Shown here: in pieces, positions 56,565-64,000 of the stretch | How positions within the stretch are numbered: position 1 is the first letter of the stretch | Layout of the letters: each line of letters opens with the position of its first letter | Assembly (NCBI GenBank): GCA_035327585.1 | Contig: DAOLDD010000015.1 | Location: forward strand, 1-64,000 | Source: JAMLJG01 sp035327585 | GTDB taxonomy: Bacteria; Verrucomicrobiota; Kiritimatiellia; CAIVKH01 | Length of the DNA stretch: 64,000 nucleotides | Direction of reading: 5' to 3' | Translations under genes and position numbers: made by a program | The notes under the pieces: generated by a model | The model's database searches: none | Told to the model about the DNA's origin: nothing | The model's input: the letters and a program-made list of their open reading frames with translations, nothing else

Positions 56565-57344
56565 TTATTCCCGCTCGCGAATCCGCCGGATCGCCGTGGC
56601 GCGCCCGGTGGTGGAATCGACCGTGATCAGCGCGCCTTCCATCGCCACATCGTTCTCCGCGATCTCGAATTTCGTCGGCAGGCCCGTCGTGAATTTACGC
56701 ATCACCGACGCCACGTCGCGGCCCAGCACGGAATCCTTCGGCCCCGTCATGCCGAGGTCCGTGAGGTACGCGGTGCCTTTCGGCAGCACCGTTTCATCCG
56801 ACGTCTGCACGTGCGTGTGCGTGCCGACGACGGACGACACGCGGCCTTCGAGGTAGCGCCCCATCGCGATTTTTTCCGACGTCGCCTCCGCGTGGATTTC
56901 GGCGAAAATAAACGGACTGCGAATTTGCTGTAGCGCCGCGTCCGCCGCGCGGAACGGACAATCCGCGGGCGGCATGAACACCCGGCCGATAAGCGACAGC
57001 ACGAACAGCCGCTGGCCGCCGGGCAGGTCCATCGAGGTCCAGCCCTTGCCGGGGCATTCCGGCGCGAAATTCGCCGGGCGCACGACACGCGGTTCGAGGT
57101 TGAGATAGGGTAGGATTTCCTTCTGGTCCCACGTATGGTCGCCGAGCGTCAGCAGGTCCGCGCCCGCCATGAAGAGCTCCTCCGCGAGCGCGGGCGTCAC
57201 CCCGCGCCCCGCCGCCGCGTTCTCCGCGTTCGCGATCACTGCGTCGAGTTTCCATTCCTGCTTCAGCCGCGGAATGAGCCGCGCAAAGATGCGGCGGCCC
57301 GGCGCCCCGACAATGTCGCCAATGTGAAGAATATTGAGAGCCAT
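56565..57344 (-). CDS. ymdB: YmdB-family metallophosphoesterase
   Basis: 259-aa calcineurin-like phosphoesterase; in Bacillus it hydrolyses 2',3'-cyclic nucleotides and affects biofilm and motility switching. Metal-ligand motifs: ILHIGDIVGAPGR, IANAENAAAGRG, LGDHTWD, FAEIHAEATSEKIA and VVGTHTHVQTSD. Full family length. xseA, xseB, tlyA and nadK follow downstream; in several Firmicutes ymdB is encoded elsewhere. Confidence 0.93.
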   Translation of the reverse strand: MALNILHIGDIVGAPGRRIFARLIPRLKQEWKLDAVIANAENAAAGRGVTPALAEELFMAGADLLTLGDHTWDQKEILPYLNLEPRVVRPANFAPECPGKGWTSMDLPGGQRLFVLSLIGRVFMPPADCPFRAADAALQQIRSPFIFAEIHAEATSEKIAMGRYLEGRVSSVVGTHTHVQTSDETVLPKGTAYLTDLGMTGPKDSVLGRDVASVMRKFTTGLPTKFEIAENDVAMEGALITVDSTTGRATAIRRIRERE

Positions 57345-57385
57345 GCCCGCATCCTACGGCCCGCGCCGTGGAGCGTAAATGAGTT

Positions 57386-57508
57386 ATTAACGGTCTCGAA
57401 ATCGTATGAACATCCGCATAGGTGGACGCCGCGCTCTGCGCGGCGTTTTCCGTGCGCGGAGCGCCCGGACCACCAAAATCATGTCGTTACTAAAGCGAGA
57501 CGGTTAAT
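57386..57508. repeat. TIR-bounded hairpin element (family C, complete)
   Basis: Termini ATTAACGGTCTCGAAATCGT (57386-) and ...AAAGCGAGACGGTTAAT (to 57508), inverted with 12/13 matches over the outermost bases. Core 57421-57474, GGTGGACGCCGCGCTCTGCG...GGACCACC, is shared with the copy at 1-89 but differs completely from the cores at 44.5 and 53.4 kb. Confidence 0.85.
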
Positions 57509-57546
57509 ATTTGCCAGGGCGCTGAATACAGCTCTGGGGAATCTTT

Positions 57547-57655
57547 ACCACGGAGTGCACGGAGACACGAAGGGGAGGAAAGATTCCGAACAATCCGCGT
57601 TCGGCGTCCGCGACAACAGGAATCCTTCTCCGCGCCTCCGTGTCTCCGTGGTGAA
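57547..57655. repeat. Inverted 'CCACGGAG..ACACG' element (family F)
   Basis: ACCACGGAGTGCACGGAGAC at the left; CCTCCGTGTCTCCGTGGTGA at the right, i.e. inverted. GGAAAGATTCC and GGAATCCTTC also form an inner pair. Confidence 0.7.
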
Positions 57656-57676
57656 GCGCCTGAAGATATTGGACGC

Positions 57677-58765
57677 TCACGCGGTGCCGGCGAGCTGGCC
57701 GCAGGCGGCGCCGATGTCGACGCCGCGTTCGACGCGGACGGTGCAGGGGATGCCGTATTCCTGCAGGCCTTCCTGAAACGCGAGGACGCGCTGGCGGTGC
57801 GAACGGCCGAGCGGCGAGCCGGGGACCGGGTTCCAAGGGATCAAATTCACGTGCATCAGCGTGGTGCGAATCGCGCTCTCGCGCAACAAGCGCCCAAGCT
57901 GCGCCGCCTGCTCGGGCGAATCATTCTTCTCCTGCAACAGGACGTACTCGAACGACACGCGCCGGTTCGTCTGTTCCGTGTAGTCGCGCACTGCGGCGAG
58001 CAGTTCCGCGATCGGAAAGCTCTTGTTCACCGGCATCATCGCCGTACGCGTCTCGTCGTCCGGCGCGTGCAGCGAAATCGCGAGGTTGATCGGCAGCGGG
58101 TCCTCCGCGAGCTTGCGGATGCCGGGCACGAGGCCGACGGTGGACACGGTGTAGCTGCGCGCGCCCATGTTGAAGCCGTCCGGGTCGTGCAGGATGTCCA
58201 CCGCCGCGCGCCAGTTTGCGTAATTGTTGAACGGCTCGCCCATGCCCATGAAGACGACGTTGGTGAGGCGGGAGGATTCAGGTGTCAGGTGTCGGGTGTC
58301 GGGTGTCAGCGAGCGGAGCGCGCGGGCGGCCCAGTAGACCTGTTCCACGATCTGACCCGGCGTGAGGTCGTGCAGGAAGCCGAGTTTGCCCGTCGCGCAG
58401 AAGACGCACGCCATCGGGCAGCCCGACTGGCTGGAGACGCACACGGTGGCGCGGTCGGGATAGACCATCAGGACCGACTCCACCGGCGACCCGTCCGCGA
58501 GTTTGAAGAGCGCTTTTTTCGTCAGGCCGCCGTCGCCTTCGTGTATCGCAGCGCAGGCGAGCGTGCCGATCCGCGTCTCCGCCGCGAGCCGGTCGCGTAG
58601 TGCCTTCGGCAGATCCGTCATCTCCTCCGGCGCCGCCGCGAGGTTGACGTGGAGCTGCCGGTAAATTTGCTTCGCGCGAAACGCCGGCTGCCCCCACGCC
58701 GCGAGCAGCTCCGCGAGTTGCGTGCGAGTGAGGTCAAGGAGGTCCGGTTTGGAGTCTTCGCCCAT
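57677..58765 (-). CDS. rlmN: Dual-specificity RNA methyltransferase RlmN
   Basis: 362-aa radical-SAM enzyme, makes 2-methyladenosine at 23S rRNA A2503 and in some tRNAs. Radical-SAM Cys in CPMACVFCATG; QSGCPMACVFC follows CVSSQ. GEPFNNY in VFMGMGEPFNNY, SLHAPDDETRTAMMPVN, and RVSFEYVLL; C-terminal Cys in EYGIPCTVRVERGVDIGAACGQ is the methylated Cys plus proton donor region. Between ~147 and ~163 (LRSLTPDTRHLTPESSRLT) it carries extra residues encoded by an in-frame GGTGTCAGGTGTCGG microrepeat. Start ATG 58765; TTG 58774 is possible. A TTACAGAC unit lies directly upstream. Confidence 0.95.
   Translation of the reverse strand: MGEDSKPDLLDLTRTQLAELLAAWGQPAFRAKQIYRQLHVNLAAAPEEMTDLPKALRDRLAAETRIGTLACAAIHEGDGGLTKKALFKLADGSPVESVLMVYPDRATVCVSSQSGCPMACVFCATGKLGFLHDLTPGQIVEQVYWAARALRSLTPDTRHLTPESSRLTNVVFMGMGEPFNNYANWRAAVDILHDPDGFNMGARSYTVSTVGLVPGIRKLAEDPLPINLAISLHAPDDETRTAMMPVNKSFPIAELLAAVRDYTEQTNRRVSFEYVLLQEKNDSPEQAAQLGRLLRESAIRTTLMHVNLIPWNPVPGSPLGRSHRQRVLAFQEGLQEYGIPCTVRVERGVDIGAACGQLAGTA
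58279..58310. repeat. GGTGTCAGGTGTCGGGTGTC microrepeat inside rlmN
   Basis: Four tandem GGTGTC(A/G) words on the plus strand, read in frame by rlmN on the minus strand as a Thr/Pro/Asp-rich loop. Confidence 0.8.
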
Positions 58766-58768
58766 GAA

Positions 58769-58783
58769 TTTCAACGTCTGTAA
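58769..58783 (-). repeat. Single TTACAGACGTTGAAA unit upstream of rlmN
   Basis: On the minus strand TTACAGACGTTGAAA ends 4 bp before the rlmN ATG. It is the same unit as in the 31-bp pairs, here alone, in the spacing of a leader or translation control site. Confidence 0.6.
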
Positions 58784-58798
58784 TTTTTCGCCTTCACC

Positions 58799-58863
58799 CT
58801 TCCGCCGGCTGAGCGGCGGAACTACAGGTGTTGTCGCTCCGGCGCTCCGTCGCCGGAGGTGTT
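58799..58863. repeat. Paired CCGGCG/CGCCGG hairpin cores (everted)
   Basis: TCCGCCGGCTGAGCGGCGGA plus ACTACA and TGTCGCTCCGGCGCTCCGTC plus GCCGGAG: the same core units as in family C, but turned outwards and without the termini. Confidence 0.6.
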
Positions 58864-58890
58864 GCGATTACATTTCATACCATTGGAAAA

Positions 58891-60075
58891 TCACGTGCGC
58901 AGGCGGGCGGCCATCCATTCGTGGGCGATGGAGAGCGGGGCGGATTCGCTGCTGATTTCGTCGAAGGGCGCTTCGCGGTCGACCGGGCCGCAGGGGCCGT
59001 CGAGCACGGCGACGGGGACCGGTTCGCGGGTGTGGCCTTTCTTCGATACCGGAGTGCGGTGGTCCATCGCGACGATGAGGCGGTAGGGTTCGCCGCGCCG
59101 CTCGAGTTCGGCCCAGATGGGCGCGACGATTTGCGCATCGAACATCTCGATGGCTTGTTTCTTCAGGTCCGCGCGCCCGAGGTGGCCGCATTCGTCGGGG
59201 GCCTCGAAGTGGACGTAGGCGAAGTCGTGTGCGCGGAGCGCGTCGAGCGCGGCGCGGACTTTGTTTTCGCAATTCGTGTCGAGGAAGCCGGTGGCGCCTT
59301 CGATCGCGGGGGCGTCGAGGCCGGCGAGCAGGCCGAGGCCGCGCACGAGGTCGACGGCGGATACGACGATGCCGGTGCGGCCGAACTGTTCCCGGTAGGA
59401 CGGCAATTGCACGGCGTGGCCCTGGCCCCAGAGCCAGATTTGCGTGGCGGGATTCTTCCCGGCGGCAATGCGGGCCTGGTTGACCGGGTGGTTGCGCAGG
59501 ATTTCGCGCGAGTCGTCCATCAACCGGCGTACCTCGTCGTGCCGGCAGCCCTGCGGGAGGTGGGGGTCGATGGACTGGTCGGAAATTTCGTGCGGCGGCT
59601 GGGTGAGCAGGTCGGTCGGCCCGTTTTTCCAGATCAGCAGGTGGCGGTAGCTGACGCCGCCGCGGAAGGTGAGGCCGGATTTGCCCAGCCGCTTCTGGAT
59701 GCTGTCGATGAGCGCGTGCGCCTCGGGGGTGGAAATGTGGCCTGCGGAATAGTCCTGCATCGCGCCGTTGGCGACGGTGACGAGGTTGCAGCGGAATGCG
59801 ACGTCGTCCGGGGCGAGCGCGATGCCTGCGCCGGCGGCTTCGATGGGGGCGCGGCCGCTGTAGTACGCGGATGGGTTGTAGCCGAGGAGGCTGAGGTTCG
59901 CGACGTCGCTGCCGGGCGGGAGTTCGGGGGGAACGGTTTGGATGCGTTCAACCCGGCCCGCGGCGGCGATGCGCCGGATGTTCGGCATGTTCGCGGCCTG
60001 CAGGAGGGTTTGATTATCCAATGCCGGAACGGGGTAATCGCCCATTCCGTCGCCAACTAGAACCACAACTTTCAT
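58891..60075 (-). CDS. apgM: 2,3-bisphosphoglycerate-independent phosphoglycerate mutase (ApgM type)
   Basis: 394-aa alkaline-phosphatase-superfamily mutase of the archaeal type, interconverting 3- and 2-phosphoglycerate with a Ser nucleophile and two metal ions. MKVVVLVGDGMGDYPVPALD (first metal Asp), PPGSDVANLSLLGYNP with the nucleophilic Ser (~57), CNLVTV, HFEAPDECGHLGRADLKKQA (~300-320, metal Asp/His) and IVAMDHRTPVSKKGHTREPVP (metal Asp, His, His). Full length. Start ATG 60075. Single gene; upstream region carries two repeats. Confidence 0.94.
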   Translation of the reverse strand: MKVVVLVGDGMGDYPVPALDNQTLLQAANMPNIRRIAAAGRVERIQTVPPELPPGSDVANLSLLGYNPSAYYSGRAPIEAAGAGIALAPDDVAFRCNLVTVANGAMQDYSAGHISTPEAHALIDSIQKRLGKSGLTFRGGVSYRHLLIWKNGPTDLLTQPPHEISDQSIDPHLPQGCRHDEVRRLMDDSREILRNHPVNQARIAAGKNPATQIWLWGQGHAVQLPSYREQFGRTGIVVSAVDLVRGLGLLAGLDAPAIEGATGFLDTNCENKVRAALDALRAHDFAYVHFEAPDECGHLGRADLKKQAIEMFDAQIVAPIWAELERRGEPYRLIVAMDHRTPVSKKGHTREPVPVAVLDGPCGPVDREAPFDEISSESAPLSIAHEWMAARLRT

Positions 60076-60147
60076 GGGGCGTTACACCATAACGAAGCGG
60101 CGCGGGATGTCAGGTTCTTTCTGGCGGTGGCGCTGGAGCCCGAAAAC

Positions 60148-60193
60148 GCACGGTGACGCCCACCGTGCTGTAGGCGCGCACGGTGGGCGCGCC
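60148..60193. repeat. GCACGGTG/CACCGTGC triple repeat
   Basis: GCACGGTGACGCCCACCGTGC hairpin split as GCACGGTG and CCACCGTGC, then GCGCACGGTGGGCGCGCC. Three alternating copies allow two competing hairpins. Confidence 0.5.
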
Positions 60194-60221
60194 GGGAGGG
60201 GCGGCGCTCATTCACCCTCGC

Positions 60222-60302
60222 CAAGGCGATGGCGGACAAGTCGCGTGCGCTGCGGTAGCGAAGCCCACTTGGGTCCGGCGGGGCAGGCCCGCCGGGGGCC
60301 AA
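60222..60302 (-). repeat. GGCCCCCGGCGGGCTTGCCC repeat (family B, copy 3, inverted)
   Basis: On the minus strand it begins GGCCCCCGGCGGGCCTGCCC and continues GCCGGACCCAAGT...TTCGCTACCGC...ACTTGTCCGCCATCGCC, the word order of copies 1 and 2. It lies just beyond the 3' end of the kinase gene. Confidence 0.7.
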
Positions 60303-60331
60303 ATGGCTGTGAGTCAGCCTTTATCATGCCG

Positions 60332-62656
60332 CTACTCCGGCCATTCGATGACGAACGGGAGGCGCAGCGAGTGGCCGTCGGCATCCATCCACCAGCCGTC
60401 GGGCCGCATGGCGAGGCTGTGTTCAACGCCGTGTTCGTTGTTCGGCTCGGGGCGCCCCCAGTTTTCAAAGCGCCAGCCTTCGCCGGTGGTCCAACGCCAG
60501 AAGGTTTCAGAACCTTCATCCGTGCCGCCGAGCCAGATGGAGCGGCCGAGCATGGCGAGCGCGAAGGTATCCATCAGCCATTTGTTTTCCGCCGTGGACG
60601 TCGCGGCGGCGAGATGGGCGCCGTGCCGCTCGGCGAAATGACGGGCTTCGTGCCAGTTGAGTGGTGTGAGAATCAACGCGTAGCGATGTCCCTTGAATTG
60701 CGCCGGATGCGGGATGGGCATGCCGGGGTTCTCGTGCAGGCTGCGCGCGTTTGCGATGGCGTGGCTCATCGTCTCCCGGGCACGCGCCATCGCGGGCACG
60801 GCCATGAATCCATCGAACACGCGCGCGAGCGCCTGTTCGGCGGCCTCGAAGTTGGAGCTGGCGAGCGCCTGGAATACCGGTGACGAGAGGGCCGCGAAGG
60901 TGCCGTCGTTGATCCGCAGGATCTCGAGTGTGGCGATCTGCGCGAGGGGCGAGAGATCGGTGACCTTGGCCTGCCCGATGTCGAGCGATACGAGCGGGAT
61001 GTCGCGGAAGGGTTCGAGGTCGGTGACGCGCTGGCCAGGCGCGAGATGCGTCAGCGTGAAGTGCATGCGGTTTTTTTCGTCGAACACGAGGTTCGCGCCC
61101 TGGCCGGGCCACACCGCATCGATGGTCGCGCGGTGCAACCGCAGGAGACGGTATTGCTCCTCGTCCGCGGCGCGCGGGTTGAGCAGCACCAGGTTGAACG
61201 TCGCGGAGTCGGTGACCACGATTTCCCGGTTCGCGGCGTGGGCGGGCGCGCCGATCCAGTATTCGCCGTTCGCGAGGAATTTGTAGGGCCATTCGGCGCG
61301 CCCCTTGAACAGCCGGAGCGGTTTGCGCAGTTCGAACCGGCCCGGCCCCGCCTCGCGCATGCGCCACTCGGTGGATTCGCGGGCCCATTCATTAAAGGCG
61401 CCGGCGACCTGGAGCCGCGTGAGTGGTCCGATATCGGCGACGGGGACGAGGCGTCCATCTTCGTGGCGCGCGTATGTATAGCGGCCGGGCTCGAAGAGGA
61501 AGACGACATCGCTGCCGTCGATCGCGTAGCCGAACTCGCCCTCGTCGTAGCGGGGGAGGATGGTTTCCGGCGCGGGCGCCTCGCTGCGCGCGAGCCAGTA
61601 CGCGGCGGCTGCGCCCACGGCGATGACGGCGAGCGCTGCGATGGCGAGCGCGCGCGTGCGGCGCGCGGCAGTAGGTCCCACGGGGCGCGGGGTGTCGAGG
61701 TAGTCGCCGATGGCGCGGGCGAACTCGCCGGCGTTCTGGTAGCGCGCCTCGCGCGGTTTGGCCAGGGCCTTGAGGACCAGCTTGTCGAGCGCGGGGTCGA
61801 TCGCGCCCGCGTCCGTCGCGGCCTTGCCGGGCGGCTGCGGGCGGGTCTTGACGATGTGGTCGAGGACGGTGCGCAATTCGGCGAATACGTCGTATGGGAA
61901 CTCGCCGGTCAACATTTCGTAGAGGATGACGCCGAGCGCATAGACATCGGTGCGCGGGTCGATTTGCGTCGCGTCGCCGCGTGCCTGCTCGGGGCTGGCC
62001 CATTCGAGGGAGCCGACGAATTCGCCGAGTCGGGTGGAGCTCGCGTTGGGCGCGCCGCCGATGGCGACCACGGAGTGGGCGAGGCCGAAGTCGAGAATGT
62101 GCGGTTCACCGTAGGCGTCGATGATGATGTTCGACGGTTTGAGGTCGCGGTGCACGATGCCGCGCAGGTGGGCGGCATTCACGGCCTCGCAGATGCGGCG
62201 GAACAGCTTGAGCAGCTCCGTTCGGCCCGTTGCGTCGAGGGTTTCGCCGCGGTCCCGGCGGAAGTCATCCATGAATTCGTTCAGCGCGCGTCCGTCGACG
62301 TAGTTGAGGACGAAGTAGGGGGAGCCGTCGGCGGTGGCGCCTCGATCAATGACGGATACGATGTTGGGGTGATCGAGCGCGGCGAGGATGCGGACTTCCT
62401 GCTCCATGCGGTTGCGTTCAAGCTCGGAGGCGTAGGGGCCGCCGAAGATCAATTTGAGCGCGACGCGGCGTCCGGTGGACTTCTGGATTGCGAGAAAAAC
62501 GGCGGCCTGGCCCCCGCGTTGGATTTCCTCGACCAGCTCATAGCCATTGATGCGCAGGGCGGGTTCCGGTTTCGCGGGTGCGTCGTCGTCCGGGAGCGAT
62601 CCGACTTCGATGCCGTCGTCCTCTTCCTCATCGTTCCCTGGCCGCTGCTGATCCAT
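60332..62656 (-). CDS. Membrane Ser/Thr protein kinase fused to outer glycogen-binding-like, LRR-like and C-type-lectin-like domains
   Basis: 774 aa. An acidic N-tail (~1-35) leads to a Hanks-type kinase (~38-310): glycine-loop IQRGGQAAVFLA, Lys in VALKLIF, HRDLKPSN (~169), DFGLAHS (~190) and EWASPEQARGD, all catalytic residues present. One membrane helix (~333-355, LAIAALAVIAVGAAAAYWLA). Outside: a CBM48/E-set-like domain (~412-475, LQVAGAFNEWARESTEW, WPYKFLANGEYW), two to three leucine-rich-like strands (~545-590, IPLVSLDIGQAKVTDLSPL) and a C-type-lectin-like domain (~655-772, NWHEARHFAERHGAHLAAAT, SIWLGGTDEGSE, GWRFENWGRPEPNN). Likely a receptor kinase that reads a surface or polysaccharide signal; ligand and targets unknown. 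Stand-alone gene. Confidence 0.9.
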   Translation of the reverse strand: MDQQRPGNDEEEDDGIEVGSLPDDDAPAKPEPALRINGYELVEEIQRGGQAAVFLAIQKSTGRRVALKLIFGGPYASELERNRMEQEVRILAALDHPNIVSVIDRGATADGSPYFVLNYVDGRALNEFMDDFRRDRGETLDATGRTELLKLFRRICEAVNAAHLRGIVHRDLKPSNIIIDAYGEPHILDFGLAHSVVAIGGAPNASSTRLGEFVGSLEWASPEQARGDATQIDPRTDVYALGVILYEMLTGEFPYDVFAELRTVLDHIVKTRPQPPGKAATDAGAIDPALDKLVLKALAKPREARYQNAGEFARAIGDYLDTPRPVGPTAARRTRALAIAALAVIAVGAAAAYWLARSEAPAPETILPRYDEGEFGYAIDGSDVVFLFEPGRYTYARHEDGRLVPVADIGPLTRLQVAGAFNEWARESTEWRMREAGPGRFELRKPLRLFKGRAEWPYKFLANGEYWIGAPAHAANREIVVTDSATFNLVLLNPRAADEEQYRLLRLHRATIDAVWPGQGANLVFDEKNRMHFTLTHLAPGQRVTDLEPFRDIPLVSLDIGQAKVTDLSPLAQIATLEILRINDGTFAALSSPVFQALASSNFEAAEQALARVFDGFMAVPAMARARETMSHAIANARSLHENPGMPIPHPAQFKGHRYALILTPLNWHEARHFAERHGAHLAAATSTAENKWLMDTFALAMLGRSIWLGGTDEGSETFWRWTTGEGWRFENWGRPEPNNEHGVEHSLAMRPDGWWMDADGHSLRLPFVIEWPE

Positions 62657-62753
62657 ATCGCACGAACATACCACAGGTGCGTCGCGACAAGCCAGTCGCG
62701 TTGCCGCTGCAATTATCGCGGATTTACCGGGGTGCTTGAGCTATGCTCTCCGC

Positions 62754-63812
62754 GTGACTCCGCAGGTTTCGATCCTGATGCCCGTTCGCAACGCGTCCGC
62801 GACCCTGCCCGCCGTCCTGGCGAGCCTGGCCGCCGCGGCGGATGCGCTGCATGCGCAGACCCATTTCGCGTGCGAACTGCTCGCCCTCGACCACGGCTCC
62901 ACCGACTCCACCGCCATTCAGCTCCGCGCGGTTGCGGATAAAGACACTTATGCGCATATGCGCATAAGTGTCTTATCGCTCCCCGGACCGGAGGAGGTGT
63001 CGTTTGCGAGGGTGCTGAATGGGGGGCTGGAACGCGCGCGGGGGCGGTTTATCGCGCGGATGGACGCGGATGATGTGTGCCACCCGGAGCGGCTGCGGCG
63101 ACAGACGGAACACCTGCTGGCGAATGCGTCGGTGGACGTGGCCGGGTGCCGCGTCGCCTACGGCGGGGACCGCGCGGCGCAAGCGGGGTACGCGCGCTAC
63201 GTCGATTGGATCAATTCGCTCCTGTCGCACGACGACATGGCGCTGGCACGCTTCCGCGAGTCGCCGCTCGCGCATCCCTCGGTGATGTTCCGGCGCGAGC
63301 TGGTCGGGCAGCACGGCGGTTACCGGGAGGGGCCGTTTCCCGAGGATTACGAACTCTGGCTGCGCTGGTTCGAGGCCGGCGTGCGCTTCGCCAAACTGCC
63401 GGACACGCTGCTCACGTGGAACGATCCGCCGGGCCGGCTGTCGCGGGTCCACCCGAACTACGCACCGGAAAATTTCTACGCGATCAAGGCGGATTACCTG
63501 GCGCGCTGGCTGGCGCGGCACAACCCGCATCACCCGGACATTCTCGTGGTCGGGGCGGGACGCGTCACCCGCCGGCGCGTCGAAAAACTGATCGAAAAAG
63601 GCATTCGCGTGAAGGCGTGGGCGGATCTGGACCCCGGCAAGATCGGCCGCGTTCATCACGGTGCGCCGGTGATTCACCATCACGACATTCCGCCGCCGGG
63701 CGCCGCCTTCGTCGTGCCCTTCGTTTCCGCCATCGGCGCCCCGGAGCATATCCGCGCGTTGTTGGAATCGCGCGGCCATGTCCGGGGGCGCGATTTTATC
63801 GAGGCGGCGTAA
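62754..63812 (+). CDS. GT2-family glycosyltransferase with C-terminal Rossmann-like domain
   Basis: 352 aa. GT-A fold at residues ~1-240: VSILMPVRNASATLPAVLAS, ELLALDHGSTDSTA (DxGSxD), FIARMDADDVCHPERL (DxD) and FPEDYELWLRWFEAG. The extra domain (~258-350) starts with ILVVGAGRVTRRRVEKL, a nucleotide-binding-type glycine motif, and GIRVKAWADLDPGKIG, ending FVSAIGAPEHIRALLESRGH. Start GTG 62754 is favoured for the standard GT2 N-terminus; TTG 62736 is an alternative. A 34-bp perfect palindrome lies within codons 63-74 and supplies residues TYAHMRISVL. The acceptor is unknown; the gene is convergent with the next one (7-bp gap). Confidence 0.87.
   Translation: MTPQVSILMPVRNASATLPAVLASLAAAADALHAQTHFACELLALDHGSTDSTAIQLRAVADKDTYAHMRISVLSLPGPEEVSFARVLNGGLERARGRFIARMDADDVCHPERLRRQTEHLLANASVDVAGCRVAYGGDRAAQAGYARYVDWINSLLSHDDMALARFRESPLAHPSVMFRRELVGQHGGYREGPFPEDYELWLRWFEAGVRFAKLPDTLLTWNDPPGRLSRVHPNYAPENFYAIKADYLARWLARHNPHHPDILVVGAGRVTRRRVEKLIEKGIRVKAWADLDPGKIGRVHHGAPVIHHHDIPPPGAAFVVPFVSAIGAPEHIRALLESRGHVRGRDFIEAA
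62941..62974. repeat. 34-bp perfect palindrome inside the GT2 gene
   Basis: AAGACACTTATGCGCAT is followed directly by its exact reverse complement, with no spacer. Allowing one bulged base, four more positions pair on each side. It is AT-richer than the surrounding gene. Confidence 0.9.
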
Positions 63813-63819
63813 CGCGGCG

Positions 63820-64000
63820 CTATTTGAACAGCGCGTCCACGCCCATGGCCTGGGTGCGGGAGAATTCCGGCGTCCACGCGCGGCCGATGCGCCGGATCAC
63901 AGGATGCAGCCAGCCGAGCAGGCGCACTGTCAGGATCTGGTCCACGAGTCGGTATCCGCGCTGGCGGCGGAACAGGATCGCGAGGTAACGCTGGAGTCGC
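63820..64000 (-). CDS. C-terminal end of an unidentified gene (cut by window edge)
   Basis: Reading the minus strand from 64000 there is an open frame without stop to TAG at 63820-63822, about 60 residues, ending SRTQAMGVDALFK. It is basic and hydrophobic (YLAILFRRQRGYRLVDQIL, LLGWLHPVIRRIGRAW) with GC-rich codons like its neighbours. Convergent with the GT2 gene at only 7 bp. The family was not recognised; the rest lies outside the window. Confidence 0.7.
   Translation of the reverse strand, partial: RLQRYLAILFRRQRGYRLVDQILTVRLLGWLHPVIRRIGRAWTPEFSRTQAMGVDALFK

Larger units (their letters stand above)
57345..57676. other. Gene-free stretch between rlmN and ymdB
   Basis: 332 bp holding a complete family-C element (57386-57508) and an inverted family-F element (57547-57655). 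No gene. Confidence 0.75.

Overview
The window is a GC-rich bacterial contig with one 100-N scaffold gap. It most likely comes from a metagenome-derived member of the PVC superphylum, in the Kiritimatiellota/Verrucomicrobiota neighbourhood. The clues are a prepilin-like protein with the PVC-style cleavage motif and a DG-H tail, secreted proteins ending in Ca-binding DxDxDG segments and an ER/RSTxL-type terminal domain, a Ser/Thr kinase fused to extracellular lectin-like domains, an FAD-dependent PF12831-type oxidoreductase, a GH172/DUF2961 lipoprotein, and many families of hairpin repeats between genes. No rRNA, tRNA, CRISPR array, phage or transposase gene was seen. The taxonomic placement is an inference.

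Layout. 0-5 kb: a surA-pdxA-rsmA series on the minus strand (same order as in E. coli), with repeats in its gaps, then a divergent SLC13/DASS-type transporter. 5.5-8.7 kb: a lower-GC accessory patch with a small membrane protein, a MazEF toxin-antitoxin pair with a clear promoter/operator, and a GH172-like lipoprotein. 8.8-13.4 kb: a secreted alpha/beta hydrolase divergent from an FAD oxidoreductase, then a MATE exporter with a small membrane partner. 13.5-30.6 kb: rimO, a GT4 glycosyltransferase, dnaE, a HAD phosphatase/mutase, a TPR lipoprotein, a 1752-aa secreted subtilase, and an ECF sigma factor overlapping a membrane protein with an outer alpha/alpha-toroid domain (probable anti-sigma).

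30.7-43.0 kb is the most interesting part: a heme/iron acquisition locus. It holds a TonB-like protein, a TonB-dependent receptor, a lipoprotein of the archaemetzincin family that has lost its catalytic HExxH, a small helical protein, then hmuT-hmuU-hmuV, a CbiX-type chelatase and hmuS in an overlapping chain, followed by a secreted protein and a pseudopilin whose start/stop codons also overlap. The likely route is receptor and TonB at the outer membrane, HmuT-HmuUV across the inner membrane, then chelatase/HmuS handling of the porphyrin. The last two genes may add a surface or secreted component.

43.3-64.0 kb is mostly housekeeping on the minus strand: glycerate kinase, a TolC-MacA-MacB efflux set, hrpB, nadK-tlyA, an HtrA protease, xseA-xseB, ymdB, rlmN, apgM and the kinase fusion. 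It ends with a plus-strand GT2 glycosyltransferase and a gene cut by the window edge.

At least six families of dispersed structured repeats occupy the intergenic space: a ~210-bp branched element (3 copies), TIR-bounded elements with exchangeable hairpin cores (5 loci), a pair of TTACA-N5-TGTAA palindromes at an exact 31-bp period (3 loci plus one single), a GC-rich hairpin family (3 copies), 'accacggagacacgg' elements, and short word-like tandem repeats, one of which lies in frame inside rlmN.
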